A stretch of DNA of 64,000 nucleotides from contig NZ_JACVFC010000001.1 in assembly GCF_014529935.1 (NCBI RefSeq), positions 620,001 through 684,000 on the forward strand. Reading direction: 5' to 3'. Positions 32,537 through 42,122 of the stretch are shown piece after piece. The translations under genes were made by a program, and so were the position numbers. The stretch comes from Chitinophaga qingshengii. GTDB taxonomy: Bacteria; Bacteroidota; Bacteroidia; Chitinophagales; Chitinophagaceae. Numbering within the stretch: position 1 is the stretch's first letter; each line of letters opens with the position of its first letter. Under the pieces are notes generated by a model. It had not been told where the DNA came from. It did not search any database and worked only from the letters and a program-made list of their open reading frames with translations.

Positions 32537-33739
32537 TTATTGCATAGGTAACATGGGAACTGCTTTGGTGGCAGTACCCACGGCTGCTTTCTTTTCTTCC
32601 TTTTTAGGCATTGCACTACCGAACAGCGATGCCAGTTTCTTTTCGATATGACCGTTACCGCTCTCATCGAAACCAATTTCCTTCATGAGGATTTTCCCTT
32701 CGGGAGAAATCAGGTAAGTGGTGGGTACGCCTGTGATCGCAAATCCGCTACCAGCGATATTGATATTATCCAGCGCCTGTTGCCAGGGATTGTTCTCCTC
32801 TCCCACGGCTTTTAACCAGTCGGCTTTGCTTTTATCGATGGAGATGCTGTAGATGACAAAGTTCTGGTCTTTGTACTGCTGGTATACTTCGCGCATATGC
32901 GGGAAAGACTTACGGCAGGGCGCGCACCAGCTGGCCCAAAAATCGATCAGCACGTATTTCCCTTTCAGGCTGCTGAAGGACACCATCTTCCCCTGCGGGT
33001 CAGGCAAATTGAAATCCTTTACCTGTTTGCCTACGGCAGAATTACGGATACCATCGGTGAACTGATGGAATTCTTTTGCCTCTTTAGTCGACTTCATCTC
33101 TTTGGAGAGCATAGCGTATAGCCGGTCCTGTTGCTCCACCGTGGCGATCTGCCGGGCATCGTTCAGGCTGAATGCGGACGCATAAGAGTTCGGATGGCCC
33201 TTTATCAGTTTTTGCAGCAAAGGCAGCAGGTGCTGTTGTTGCAGCTCGCCTTGTCTTTTCTCAAAGGCTTCGTACTGTGGATTTTTTTCATCCATCCATA
33301 CAGTACCGAATTCCTTTTTCAGCGTTTCACTGATAATTTTCCAGGTACCCGCTTTCTCCCTGTTATAGGTCTGGTATAACTCCGGCGCTTCAGAACCTTT
33401 GACGGTAGAGGCGTTCATCCCTTTGCTGATATCACTGGTAACGGTATACGTAGTGGGTTTATCCATCAACACACCATAGGGCACATACATCTGGCGTTCG
33501 GCCTGTACATACTGCGGCAGGAGCATCATGAATACCGGACCTTCAAAAGGAATTTTAAATGTATAATGCCCGTTTTCAATGACGGTGGAGTCTTTGTAGG
33601 TACGGGTATAGATGAACATTTTGTTGTGTCCTTTCAGGTCTCCGCTGATGTCGCCCCGCAGGGTGATCTGCTGTCCCGATTGGGCCAGAGCGCCGAGTGC
33701 CAGGCAGGCTCCTGAAAGGGTGATGATGATTTTTTTCAT
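32537..33739 (-). CDS. TlpA-like thioredoxin with N-terminal DUF4369-type domain (2)
   Basis: A secreted 400-aa protein with signal peptide (MKKIIITLSGACLALGALAQ). The N-terminal domain (about 25-120) begins with a strand pattern QITLRGDISGDLKGHNKMFI and is followed by a helical region. The thioredoxin domain holds W-C-A-P-C (271-275) in LIDFWASWCAPCRKSFP and GVPTTYLISPEGKILMKE. A short charged and Pro/Ala tail follows (EKKAAVGTATKAVPMLPMQ). Compared with its neighbour, the active-site dipeptide is AP instead of GP, which usually shifts redox potential. The gene follows susD by 23 bp. Confidence 0.92.
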   Translation of the reverse strand: MKKIIITLSGACLALGALAQSGQQITLRGDISGDLKGHNKMFIYTRTYKDSTVIENGHYTFKIPFEGPVFMMLLPQYVQAERQMYVPYGVLMDKPTTYTVTSDISKGMNASTVKGSEAPELYQTYNREKAGTWKIISETLKKEFGTVWMDEKNPQYEAFEKRQGELQQQHLLPLLQKLIKGHPNSYASAFSLNDARQIATVEQQDRLYAMLSKEMKSTKEAKEFHQFTDGIRNSAVGKQVKDFNLPDPQGKMVSFSSLKGKYVLIDFWASWCAPCRKSFPHMREVYQQYKDQNFVIYSISIDKSKADWLKAVGEENNPWQQALDNINIAGSGFAITGVPTTYLISPEGKILMKEIGFDESGNGHIEKKLASLFGSAMPKKEEKKAAVGTATKAVPMLPMQ

Positions 33740-33762
33740 GGTTTATCGTTTAATCGTTGATG

Positions 33763-35145
33763 TTATTGCACATATCCGGGGTTCTGCACAATCAGGCCGC
33801 CGGTGATATCGATTTCCCGTTGAGGTATCGGCATGGCATAGCGGTTGGCCGGCAGTTGCGGATTAGGCTGTTTACCGCTGCGGATGGCATCGAAGCGGGC
33901 AAAACCTTCAAAGGCCAGTTCCCGTTTGCGTTCCAGCAGGATGCGGTCTACCAGTTGTTGTTTGCTGGTGAAATCTGCCACGGTGTATACTTTGGGTACC
34001 GGGTTTTTCGTATAGGCCCTGGCGTATACTTTGTTGAGCAGGTCTACGGAAGCAGGGTTCACGCCGGAAGTCTGCGCCAGCGCCTCTGCTGCGGTCAGCA
34101 TCACTTCCGGAAGGCGGATGATGTTCACGTTGTCCATGTTTTTAGGATCGGTGAATTTGCGCATTTTGCCGGTAGCGGTTTTTAAATCCGTGAGCCGTTC
34201 GTCTTTAGCTTCATAAATCGCCAGGAAGTCCGGCAGTGGCGGATAGTAGGCATAAAATATACCGTGATCACCGTAAATGGTCGCATTCCAGCTTTCCGGG
34301 AAGGCGAATATGATTTCGCTGCTGAGTGCGTATTTACCATTGCCGGTGGCATTGTCGGGCCACAAGGCCAGGAAAGAAGGCTGGAGGTTGTAACGTTGTC
34401 CGGACAGGACTACGTTTGCATAAACGGCAGCTTTTGCATAGTCTTGTTTATACATACATGCCCTGGCAGCCAGTGCAGCGGCCGCGCCTTTGGTAGCGCG
34501 GCTGGCCTGGTCTACCGGGTTGGTTCTGGTTTCGGGCAACACCGCGATGGCCTCATCGAGGTCTTTGAGTATCTGCGTATATACTTCCTCGTTGGTATTA
34601 CGGGCTTTGTCCTGGGAGCCGTCATATCCATCGAAGGATTGCATCATCAGGGGAATGCCCATATTATTGGGTTTTCCCTGCAGGGCGCCATCACCATATA
34701 GCTGCAGCAGGGTCAGGTGCCCGAGGGCACGGATAAACTTTGCTTCTGCGATGAATTGTTGCTGTATGGCTATATCAAATTCAGCATATTTCTGCAGTTG
34801 TGTGATGATCACATTCGCCTGGTTAATAGTGGCATAAGGAACAGACCACATTGCGTCATAGTTGCCGTCACGCGGATCTATCGTGCCTTTGATCAGGTTC
34901 TGGTTGGAGCTGCTCACCACATTGCCGGTCACATCTCCGAAAAGATAAGTATTGCCGGCGCAGGACTTCATCAGTTGCAGATAAGTGCCTGCCAGGAAAT
35001 TTTCGGTGGTCTGTTTATTTTTCAACAGGTCAGCTTCCACCATGGTGCCTTCCGGTTTCAGGTCCAGTTGCCGGTTACAGGCTGCAGATATCATCAACAG
35101 CAAACAGGCATATATATAACAGGAATATCTTTTCATAAACCTCAT
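33763..35145 (-). CDS. SusD/RagB-family nutrient-binding lipoprotein (locus 2)
   Basis: A 460-aa surface lipoprotein with lipobox MISAAC (Cys about 23). Either ATG at 35145, one base past the susC stop, or ATG at 35136 (MKRYSC) could be the start. SusD features: EADLLKNKQTTENFLAGTYL, FIRALGHLTLLQLYGDGALQ, and the C-terminal ILLERKRELAFEGFARFDAI. It caps the SusC-like transporter encoded directly upstream. Downstream are two TlpA-like thioredoxins and no glycoside hydrolase, so the ligand is probably not a polysaccharide. Confidence 0.93.
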   Translation of the reverse strand: MRFMKRYSCYIYACLLLMISAACNRQLDLKPEGTMVEADLLKNKQTTENFLAGTYLQLMKSCAGNTYLFGDVTGNVVSSSNQNLIKGTIDPRDGNYDAMWSVPYATINQANVIITQLQKYAEFDIAIQQQFIAEAKFIRALGHLTLLQLYGDGALQGKPNNMGIPLMMQSFDGYDGSQDKARNTNEEVYTQILKDLDEAIAVLPETRTNPVDQASRATKGAAAALAARACMYKQDYAKAAVYANVVLSGQRYNLQPSFLALWPDNATGNGKYALSSEIIFAFPESWNATIYGDHGIFYAYYPPLPDFLAIYEAKDERLTDLKTATGKMRKFTDPKNMDNVNIIRLPEVMLTAAEALAQTSGVNPASVDLLNKVYARAYTKNPVPKVYTVADFTSKQQLVDRILLERKRELAFEGFARFDAIRSGKQPNPQLPANRYAMPIPQREIDITGGLIVQNPGYVQ

Positions 35146-35146
35146 T

Positions 35147-38100
35147 TTAAAAAGATGCTTTAATACCTACTCTCCAGGTCCGTGGCGATGGCATGGTCAA
35201 CTCATCGTAGCCCATATTCAGCGCAGAAGAACCATAGGCGCTCACTTCAGGGTCCAGACCGGAGTAGTTGGTCAGGATCAGCAGGTTATTACCCTCTACG
35301 AATACACGCAGTGATTTCACGGTCTGCAAATGTTTCAGCATACGGGTGAAATTATAGGCGAGCGTAAGACTTCTCAGCTTGATAAACGACGCATCTTCGA
35401 GGAAGCGGGAACTCTGGCGGCTGAGGGTATAATCGTAAGAAGTGCCGAAACCGGCGGATGCCATGTTGGACTTGTTGATCAACGCCGGGATATCCGTTTG
35501 CTGACCGGGATACTGCCAGTAATTCAACAGCTCCGGGGAAAGGTTGTACACGTTAGCGCCAGCCGATGAACTGCCCAGGTAACTGAATTGGGCTGCTTTA
35601 GCGCCGTTGAACATTTTATTGCCGGCGGAGAATGAAAAGAAGCAGTTCAGCTCCAGGTCTTTATAGGCAATAGTGTTACCCATGCCACCGAATACAGTCG
35701 GCATAGCGTCGCCCATGTAGGCGCGGTGTACGAACGGTGTACCCGGGTACTGTTGCTGTATAGGTGTTTCAGACGTTTTGCCGGCATTGTCGCGCCAGAG
35801 CGGCTGACCATTATCCGGGTTCACACCCGCCCAATCATAGAGGTAAAAGGCCGTTGCAGAGTGTCCTACGCGCCAGAAGCGGCCACCATCAATTTCATTC
35901 TGGTAAGCCAGCTGGTCCTCGCTGATTTTATGCAGCCGGATGATTTTATTCCTGTTACCGGAGATGTTGAAGTTGGTGGTCCAGCTGAAATCTCTCCGGA
36001 CGATATTCTGGCTGGTGAAGCTGAATTCCACGCCGTTATTGCTGAGATCGGCCAGGTTTTGTTTCTGCAGGGAGAAGCCCATAAAATACGGCAGCATGGA
36101 GTTCAGGATCGCATTGGAAGTCTGTCTCCTGTAATAGTCCAGTGTGGCCGTTATGCGGCCTTTCAGCAGACTGATGTCCATACCGGCGTTCCAGGTGGTG
36201 GTGCGTTCCCATTGCAGGTTAGGGTTGGCTGGTTGTTTTACGTTGATAGCGGACACGCTGCCGTAAGAGGCTCCGTACACATCTATTACATACTGGCCCT
36301 GGTTACCGTAGTAGCCGTTGCCACCGTCACTACCGGTGAAGCCTACACTACCCCGTATTTTCAGTTGTTCTATCAGTTTGCTGCCTTTCAGGAAAGATTC
36401 TTCACTGGGTATCCAGCCCAGCGCGAAGGAAGGGAAGCCTACATAACGGTGGTTGGCGGAGAAACGGGAAGAGCCATCCATACGATAGGTAACACCTACC
36501 AGGTAACGATGCATGTATTCATAGTTGATCCTTCCCAGGAAGGACACCTGTGCCCATTGCTGCGTCAGGGAGCTCCCTACTTTTTTATTTTTGGCGGTAG
36601 AAATACTAAGCATTTCATTGTTCAGGAAACCATCACCGGAGATAGTGGTAGCGTCTTCCACCGATGTTTCGTAGCTCTGGCCCAGCATAGCACTGATCGC
36701 ATGACCGCCATCAAACGCTTTGTTGATGTCGAGGCGGTTGTTGGTCACCCATTTACGGAGTTGTTGCTGTGTTTCGGTAGCGTTGCCACCGGGCATTTTG
36801 GGCCGGTCTATTGAACGGCTGTAAGCGCGGGAGTTAATCCAATCTACGCCAAAATCGGAGTGCAAACTAAGCCAGGAACGCAGTTTCAGATCGGCAAAAG
36901 CATTGCCCAGCACACGGTTATCGATGGAGTAGTTTTTACCGGTAGTGGCTTTGGCTACCGGGTTAAAGACATCTTCCGGCCCGGTAGGGTTATTACCGAA
37001 ACGCCAGTTGTAGCCGCCGGTGCTGTCGTAGATACCGATATTAGGCGCTTTCTGTATAGCGCCACGATACACTTCCTGCGCGTTGAGCGAGTTATTGTTA
37101 GCCTGGTTTAAAGACATACTCACGCCCACTTTCAGGGATTTGGTCATCTGGTTATCGAAGTTCACGCGGCCCTGGTAGCGGGTGAAATCGTTATTAACGA
37201 TATAGGACTGTTGTTTATCATATCCCAGGCTGACAAAATAGTTGCTTTTTTCCGTACCACCGCTTAAAGCGATGTTGGCATCGCTACCGGTAGCATTCCT
37301 GACTACATTATCCAGCCAGTTGGTATTGACACCTTTCGGGAATGTATAATTAAGCGGACGGTAAAAAGGGTTACCGATCGCGCTGATGGAGTCTTTCACT
37401 TTGAACACCCGGTTGTAGAAATCTGCATACTGGTCTCCCGTCAACAACGACGGCAGTTTGCGGGGGGCGCTGGTAGAAGCGCCCAGCTGTACATCAACAC
37501 GGGCATTGCCTCTTTTACCTTTTTTCGTGGTGATGAGGATCACGCCACCAGAACCACGGGAGCCGTAGATAGCAGTAGAATAGGCATCTTTCAGCACTTC
37601 GATGGATTCAATATCATCCGGGTTCAGGGTGGCCAGCGGATTTTTTTCAAAAGTGGTAGGCTGCCGGTAGTCGTTTGCTACCTGGTTGCCACCGAAGGCT
37701 ACGCCCTGGGAGGAGCCTTTATTATAATCCACCGTATTCACGTTGGGGTCTATACCATAAATAGGTACCCCATCCACCACGATCAACGGCGTGTTGCCGT
37801 TGGCGTTAAGCGTACTGATACCCCGGATGGTGATATTGCTGGCAGCGCCCGGCACACCGCTGGAGGGCGCGATGAAAACGCCCGGCAGTTTGCCTACCAT
37901 CGCTTCATCCACAGAAAGCGGTTGCTGGCCGGGCAACTCACTCACCTTGAGGCTGGACACTGAGCCCAGCAAACTACGGCGTTCCTGTACACCGTAGCCG
38001 ATGACTACGGTCTCGGTTAAACGCGAAGCTTTCACTATCAGTTTTACGGGCACTGCTGCTACGGTAGCGGGAACTACCTTTACAGCCGGTTTTACTTCTT

Positions 38101-38656
38101 CCTGGTAGCCGATAAAAGAATATTGAAGGGAATAATCACCGGGAGGCAATACCAGTTCGTATTCGCCTTCGGGGTTGGAGACGGCATAATATTTATGTCC
38201 CGCTACGCGAACGGTTACACCTGGTACCGGTGTATTGGTCGTTGCATCGGTAATACGGCCGCGGATCTTACCGGTCGACGGCGTAAGTGCTGCCTGCATC
38301 GTCGCTTGTTTAACGATCAGGTAAACGCCGTTTTTAGCTTGATAAACAAATCCTGTTTTTTTGAGCAGTGTGGTTAAAACCTTATCCAGTGGCTCGTTGG
38401 TAAATTGTTGTTTCTCGATCCGGTATTGGGATAGTTCCTGGCTATCATATCCGAAAGACAGGTGGTGACTGCGTTCCAGCTTTTTGAGACAGGAGGCGAG
38501 CGTTTCATTTTCAAAAGCAGCGGTAATAACCGGCTGAGTAGACTGACTATATACCTGTGGAGCAAGGAAGCTGATATTTCCCAGTGAGACCACTGAGAAC
38601 GCAACGCTCCATTTCACTAAGCTCCGTATATACGTTAGCGAAAGCAATTTTTGCAT
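35147..38656 (-). CDS. SusC/RagA-family TonB-dependent transporter with STN domain (locus 2)
   Basis: A 1169-aa outer-membrane importer. Order: signal sequence (about 15-40), STN domain (about 45-115: TAAFENETLASCLKKLERSH, HLSFGYDSQELSQYRIEK), carboxypeptidase-regulatory-like domain (about 128-210: GKIRGRITDATTNTPVPGVT), plug (about 215-370: ETVVIGYGVQERRSLLGSVS, SIEVLKDAYSTAIYGSRGSG) and a beta-barrel ending in RTWRVGIKASF. The STN domain connects it to the FecR and sigma proteins encoded upstream. The gene is separated from fecR by 176 bp. Confidence 0.95.
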   Translation of the reverse strand: MQKLLSLTYIRSLVKWSVAFSVVSLGNISFLAPQVYSQSTQPVITAAFENETLASCLKKLERSHHLSFGYDSQELSQYRIEKQQFTNEPLDKVLTTLLKKTGFVYQAKNGVYLIVKQATMQAALTPSTGKIRGRITDATTNTPVPGVTVRVAGHKYYAVSNPEGEYELVLPPGDYSLQYSFIGYQEEVKPAVKVVPATVAAVPVKLIVKASRLTETVVIGYGVQERRSLLGSVSSLKVSELPGQQPLSVDEAMVGKLPGVFIAPSSGVPGAASNITIRGISTLNANGNTPLIVVDGVPIYGIDPNVNTVDYNKGSSQGVAFGGNQVANDYRQPTTFEKNPLATLNPDDIESIEVLKDAYSTAIYGSRGSGGVILITTKKGKRGNARVDVQLGASTSAPRKLPSLLTGDQYADFYNRVFKVKDSISAIGNPFYRPLNYTFPKGVNTNWLDNVVRNATGSDANIALSGGTEKSNYFVSLGYDKQQSYIVNNDFTRYQGRVNFDNQMTKSLKVGVSMSLNQANNNSLNAQEVYRGAIQKAPNIGIYDSTGGYNWRFGNNPTGPEDVFNPVAKATTGKNYSIDNRVLGNAFADLKLRSWLSLHSDFGVDWINSRAYSRSIDRPKMPGGNATETQQQLRKWVTNNRLDINKAFDGGHAISAMLGQSYETSVEDATTISGDGFLNNEMLSISTAKNKKVGSSLTQQWAQVSFLGRINYEYMHRYLVGVTYRMDGSSRFSANHRYVGFPSFALGWIPSEESFLKGSKLIEQLKIRGSVGFTGSDGGNGYYGNQGQYVIDVYGASYGSVSAINVKQPANPNLQWERTTTWNAGMDISLLKGRITATLDYYRRQTSNAILNSMLPYFMGFSLQKQNLADLSNNGVEFSFTSQNIVRRDFSWTTNFNISGNRNKIIRLHKISEDQLAYQNEIDGGRFWRVGHSATAFYLYDWAGVNPDNGQPLWRDNAGKTSETPIQQQYPGTPFVHRAYMGDAMPTVFGGMGNTIAYKDLELNCFFSFSAGNKMFNGAKAAQFSYLGSSSAGANVYNLSPELLNYWQYPGQQTDIPALINKSNMASAGFGTSYDYTLSRQSSRFLEDASFIKLRSLTLAYNFTRMLKHLQTVKSLRVFVEGNNLLILTNYSGLDPEVSAYGSSALNMGYDELTMPSPRTWRVGIKASF

Positions 38657-38832
38657 ATCTTTGGTTGATTTTTAGTGTTTTACTAAATGCATACAAATAC
38701 TGTATGATTCAAACCGTGTCTGCTGCAACAGGCGCGGTTTTTTTGTACACATATGGTCATAGCGGTCCCAGGGATGATTCCGCTTCGTTCATCCCGGTTG
38801 TCAAAGGCAAGTGCATCCTCCTTGGTGCTACA

Positions 38833-39798
38833 TTAATTTTTACGGTGAATGGTAATATCGTTGTCTTTTATATCATATTGTATCGGATGTATGCTGCTGA
38901 TGATGTCCAGCACCTGTATTACCGACAGTTGCTTGCTGCATCTCAGCGTATATTCATAGGCCTTCATTTCTGCCGGGTTGTACCGGATGCGCACCCCATA
39001 CTGGTTTTCCAGTGTTAGCGCCACTTCCGCGAAGCTGGCTTGTGAGAGGCTGATCATACCGCTGGCCCATTCATTGATCTGGTCGTTTTCGACCTTCGAC
39101 TTCATATATTGTTGCGCAGCGCGGCTATAGGTCAATTGATCGTTGGCACTTAATACATCGAGTCCTGTTTGATGATGTAATACCTTTACCATGCCCGTTT
39201 TCACGGTTACCTGTGTTTCATCCAGCGTATTATACGCTTTCACATCGAATGAGGTACCCAATACCTGTACATTCAGTTCCTGTGTATGTACTTCAAACGG
39301 GCGGCGTGTGTCCGGTTGTATATCAAAGAACCCTTCTCCTTCCAGTTCCACCGTTCTCACCTTTCCGAAACTGCGGGGATAGCGGAGTTTTGCGCCTGCG
39401 TTAAGCCACACGGTGGAGCTATCCGGCAGGGTAAGTTGCTGTTGCTGGCCGGGACCGACTTCCACCAGCAGCAGGGTATGTTGCTGTTGATAGTCGTGCC
39501 ATAACCAGGCAGCAGCTGTAGTAATGACCAGCAGTAGGCTGGCGGCGGCCCACCACTTTTTATAGAAAGGCACGACCTTCTCTTCCGTAGCCACAGCAGG
39601 AACCGCATCCAACTGATCGTGGATGTGTTGCAACATGTCCGTCCGGAGTTGCTGCCGGTGGGCTTCATTACGGAACGCTGTGGCAGCGTGCATTTCCTGG
39701 GATTGATACCATTCATGCAGCCATTCCAGTTCTTGTGGAGTACAGGTGCCGGTTTCGAGCCGTGTGATGATCTGTTTTATTTTTTCCTGATCGTGCAC
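38833..39798 (-). CDS. FecR-family anti-sigma factor (locus 2)
   Basis: A 321-aa inner-membrane protein. The N-terminal cytoplasmic region (about 1-80) has the usual EELEWLHEWY-type helix (PQELEWLHEWYQSQEM), then one transmembrane segment (WWAAASLLLVITTAAAWLW, about 88-106), the FecR periplasmic domain (LPDSSTVWLNAGAKLRYPRS, LEGEGFFDIQPDTRRPFEVH) and the C-terminal DUF4974-like domain (FAEVALTLENQYGVRIRYNP). It lies 78 bp after the sigma factor gene and upstream of the STN-containing SusC. Confidence 0.93.
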   Translation of the reverse strand: MHDQEKIKQIITRLETGTCTPQELEWLHEWYQSQEMHAATAFRNEAHRQQLRTDMLQHIHDQLDAVPAVATEEKVVPFYKKWWAAASLLLVITTAAAWLWHDYQQQHTLLLVEVGPGQQQQLTLPDSSTVWLNAGAKLRYPRSFGKVRTVELEGEGFFDIQPDTRRPFEVHTQELNVQVLGTSFDVKAYNTLDETQVTVKTGMVKVLHHQTGLDVLSANDQLTYSRAAQQYMKSKVENDQINEWASGMISLSQASFAEVALTLENQYGVRIRYNPAEMKAYEYTLRCSKQLSVIQVLDIISSIHPIQYDIKDNDITIHRKN

Positions 39799-39876
39799 GT
39801 TTAACCGTTTTCTGATATAATGACACCGGTCAAAAAGGATGGTACTAAAGCGGGGAGAAATTTTTTTTGGATGAGT

Positions 39877-40425
39877 TTATTTAAACCGCTGAAGGGCTTC
39901 TTTGAGGCGTTTGAGTGCCGTGGTAAGCTGGTTTTTGACCGTTTGCTGGGAAACACCCAGCTGGTCGGCCATTTCGCGGACGGTCAGCTCTTCCTGCCGG
40001 CTCAGCACATATACCTGACGCGTTTTTTCCGGCAGGGCAGCAATGGTTTGTTCAATGATCTGCTGGATTTCAGCCAATGCCAGCCGGTCATCCGCCCGGT
40101 CAAATATCGCCGGTGGAATAGCAGAAAGGATATCGAGGTGTTTCTGGTAATTATGATGACTACGGAGATGATTGAGTACCCGGTATTTCAGCGCTACGTG
40201 CAAGTATGGCCCCAATGGACCCTGGATCCGTAGTTCCCGGCGTTTATGCCATAGGGAAACGAAAACTTCCTGCAGACAATCTTTGGCATCTGCATCCTGC
40301 TGTAATCTGGCATATGCGGCCACATAAAGCTGTTCCCAGTACCGGTGATACAGTTCATCAAAGGCGGCTCTGTCATTATATGCCTGCATACGCTCCAACA
40401 ACGCGGTATCCGGCAACTGCTTCAA
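39877..40425 (-). CDS. ECF RNA polymerase sigma factor (locus 2)
   Basis: A 182-aa sigma factor. Region 2 (about 15-75) contains ELYHRYWEQLYVAAYARLQQ, DAKDCLQEVFVSLWHKRREL and ALKYRVLNHLRSHHNYQ. Region 4 (about 120-175) contains LPEKTRQVYVLSRQEELTVR, EMADQLGVSQQTVKNQLTTA. It heads the fecR-susC-susD-tlpA-tlpA-SRPBCC operon and diverges from the APH-like gene. The 103-bp gap upstream is A/T rich, with no perfect TAnnTTTG box in the right orientation. Confidence 0.93.
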   Translation of the reverse strand: MKQLPDTALLERMQAYNDRAAFDELYHRYWEQLYVAAYARLQQDADAKDCLQEVFVSLWHKRRELRIQGPLGPYLHVALKYRVLNHLRSHHNYQKHLDILSAIPPAIFDRADDRLALAEIQQIIEQTIAALPEKTRQVYVLSRQEELTVREMADQLGVSQQTVKNQLTTALKRLKEALQRFK

Positions 40426-40528
40426 ACATGAAAGGTTTAGCCATAAAAATAAAGAAAAGCCTTCTACATATCCAAGCGCAGGGCAAAATATTAATTCCTA
40501 TTTTTATAGCAACATCAAAAAGGAACCC

Positions 40529-41296
40529 ATGCCCAACCTCCCTACAGCACTGGCTCATCTGCTGACAGACATGCAACCCGAGACCGTCACCATTGGTTAT
40601 TCGGCTGCCGGCGTATACCGGTATACCAGCGACCACAGCGTGTTTTACCTGAAAACACAACCCAGCGGACAAGGACTGCACGGCGAATACGCAGTCCTTA
40701 CCTGGCTCCAGGATAAGCTGCCCGTTCCCGCTATCCTGTATTTCGGCACTCACGATGATACTGATTACCTCCTCACCACCGCCATGGAAGGAGACATGCT
40801 CTGCGCCGCTCACTTCCTCGATAATCCGGAGCTTACCGTCAAATTGCTGGCCGATGGAATTAAATTATTATCCGCTGTTCCCATCGCAGACTGCCCTTTC
40901 GACAACCGGCTGGAACACAAACTGGAAGCCGCCGCACGTAATATACAACAGGGCCTCGTTGATACCTCCGACTGGGAAACCAATCACCGCTTTACGGCTC
41001 CGCAGGCGCTGCTGGATTATCTCATCGCTCACCAACCCGCACAGTTCACACCGGTGTTTACACATGGCGATTATTGTCTGCCGAATATTTTTGGGAACCA
41101 GGGCAGGGTCAGTGGCTTCATTGATATAGGCGGAGCAGGTATTGCAGACGCCTATCAGGACATCGCTTTATGCGTACGATCGTTGAAGCATAATTTTGGA
41201 TCAGATGATTATGCCGGGTTGTTTTTTGACATGCTGGGGATAGAAAGGGATGAGGAAAGGGTGGAGTATTATGTGCTGCTGGATGAGTTGTTTTGA
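40529..41296 (+). CDS. Aminoglycoside O-phosphotransferase, APH(3')-like
   Basis: A 255-aa kinase of the aminoglycoside phosphotransferase family, which transfers phosphate from ATP to a hydroxyl of kanamycin-type antibiotics. Motifs: ATP-binding Lys 42 in FYLKTQPSGQGLHGEYAVLT, the catalytic loop HGDYCLPN (179-186, Asp 181 and Asn 186), the Mg2+-binding IDIG (198-201) with GAGIADAYQDIALCVRSL, and the C-terminal LLDELF common to APH(3') enzymes. It is a single gene with no transposon, integron or plasmid feature around it, so it looks like a resident chromosomal gene. The actual substrate is not shown. Confidence 0.88.
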   Translation: MPNLPTALAHLLTDMQPETVTIGYSAAGVYRYTSDHSVFYLKTQPSGQGLHGEYAVLTWLQDKLPVPAILYFGTHDDTDYLLTTAMEGDMLCAAHFLDNPELTVKLLADGIKLLSAVPIADCPFDNRLEHKLEAAARNIQQGLVDTSDWETNHRFTAPQALLDYLIAHQPAQFTPVFTHGDYCLPNIFGNQGRVSGFIDIGGAGIADAYQDIALCVRSLKHNFGSDDYAGLFFDMLGIERDEERVEYYVLLDELF

Positions 41297-41452
41297 AAGG
41301 AAAAAAGATGGCGGTATTTGATTCTCTTCTTATTATTAAAAGAGCTATTCCCCAACGCCACACCTGCCGGAAAACTCAATTACCAGTCCTGGGCCAGGGA
41401 CAGAACCCAAAACGGCTTTAAACTGTGGATGGTACCATCGACCCAGAGGGGA

Positions 41453-41983
41453 CTAATGCCGGGTAAACCCTATCTTTACACGTGGTTCTTGCGGAGAGCT
41501 CAGCAACTGTTTCACATATTCAAAAACAAGTGCCATCTGTTCGTCATGGTCGGAAACTCGTTTTTCTATCTGCTCAATCTTTAATAGTATGTCTTTATGT
41601 GTTAGTATCATTTCCCGCATACGGATGAAAATACGGACAATCTGAATGTTAACTGCGATAGCCCGATCACTATTCAATGCACTGGCTAACATTACCGCTC
41701 CATGCTCAGTAAAAGCATATGGCATGTTAGGCGAGAATTTCAACGCATGGAGGTGGTCGCATTTTGCGACCACCTCCTCTTTTTCTTCCACTGTCAACTG
41801 AAACATAAAATCTTCCGGGAAACGTTTTAGATTACGTTTTACCTGTTCATTTAATCGTTTGGTCGGAACACAATACAAATCTGCCAGGTCTTTATCAATC
41901 ATTACTCTCTTTCCTCTGATTAACAATATTTTGCTCATCACAGTTTCATCTGGTAACAGTACCTCTTTTCCCTTTTTATTCAT
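41453..41983 (-). CDS. ORF6N-domain protein
   Basis: A 176-aa protein. Residues 14-100 are an ORF6N DNA-binding-type domain: KILLIRGKRVMIDKDLADLY, VPTKRLNEQVKRNLKRFPED, FMFQLT and NMPYAFTEHGAVMLASALNS. The C-terminal part is a predicted coiled coil (ILTHKDILLKIEQIEKRVSD). The domain is known from phage antirepressor-type proteins (KilA-N group) but is also common as single chromosomal genes in Bacteroidota. No phage genes are nearby. Role unknown; DNA binding is the family expectation. Confidence 0.9.
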   Translation of the reverse strand: MNKKGKEVLLPDETVMSKILLIRGKRVMIDKDLADLYCVPTKRLNEQVKRNLKRFPEDFMFQLTVEEKEEVVAKCDHLHALKFSPNMPYAFTEHGAVMLASALNSDRAIAVNIQIVRIFIRMREMILTHKDILLKIEQIEKRVSDHDEQMALVFEYVKQLLSSPQEPRVKIGFTRH

Positions 41984-42122
41984 ACCCTTTATTTATAGTA
42001 GTCATTTAATAAGATGGGACACTCGTAACTTTCTGCAAACCCATCCGGCGTATCATCTTTTATGCTACTATAACGTACATATGCCTTCTTAGGTACCTGA
42101 TTTTTTCAAAATTATATTTGCT

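Noticed and set aside
35726..36814. A 362-codon plus-strand open frame
   Set aside because: It is the mirror of the well-supported SusC-like gene on the minus strand; strong codon bias there leaves opposite frames open.
41318..41584. An 88-codon plus-strand open frame between the APH and ORF6N genes
   Set aside because: It overlaps the ORF6N 3' end and has no domain or start signal; the gap 41297-41452 holds nothing I can name.
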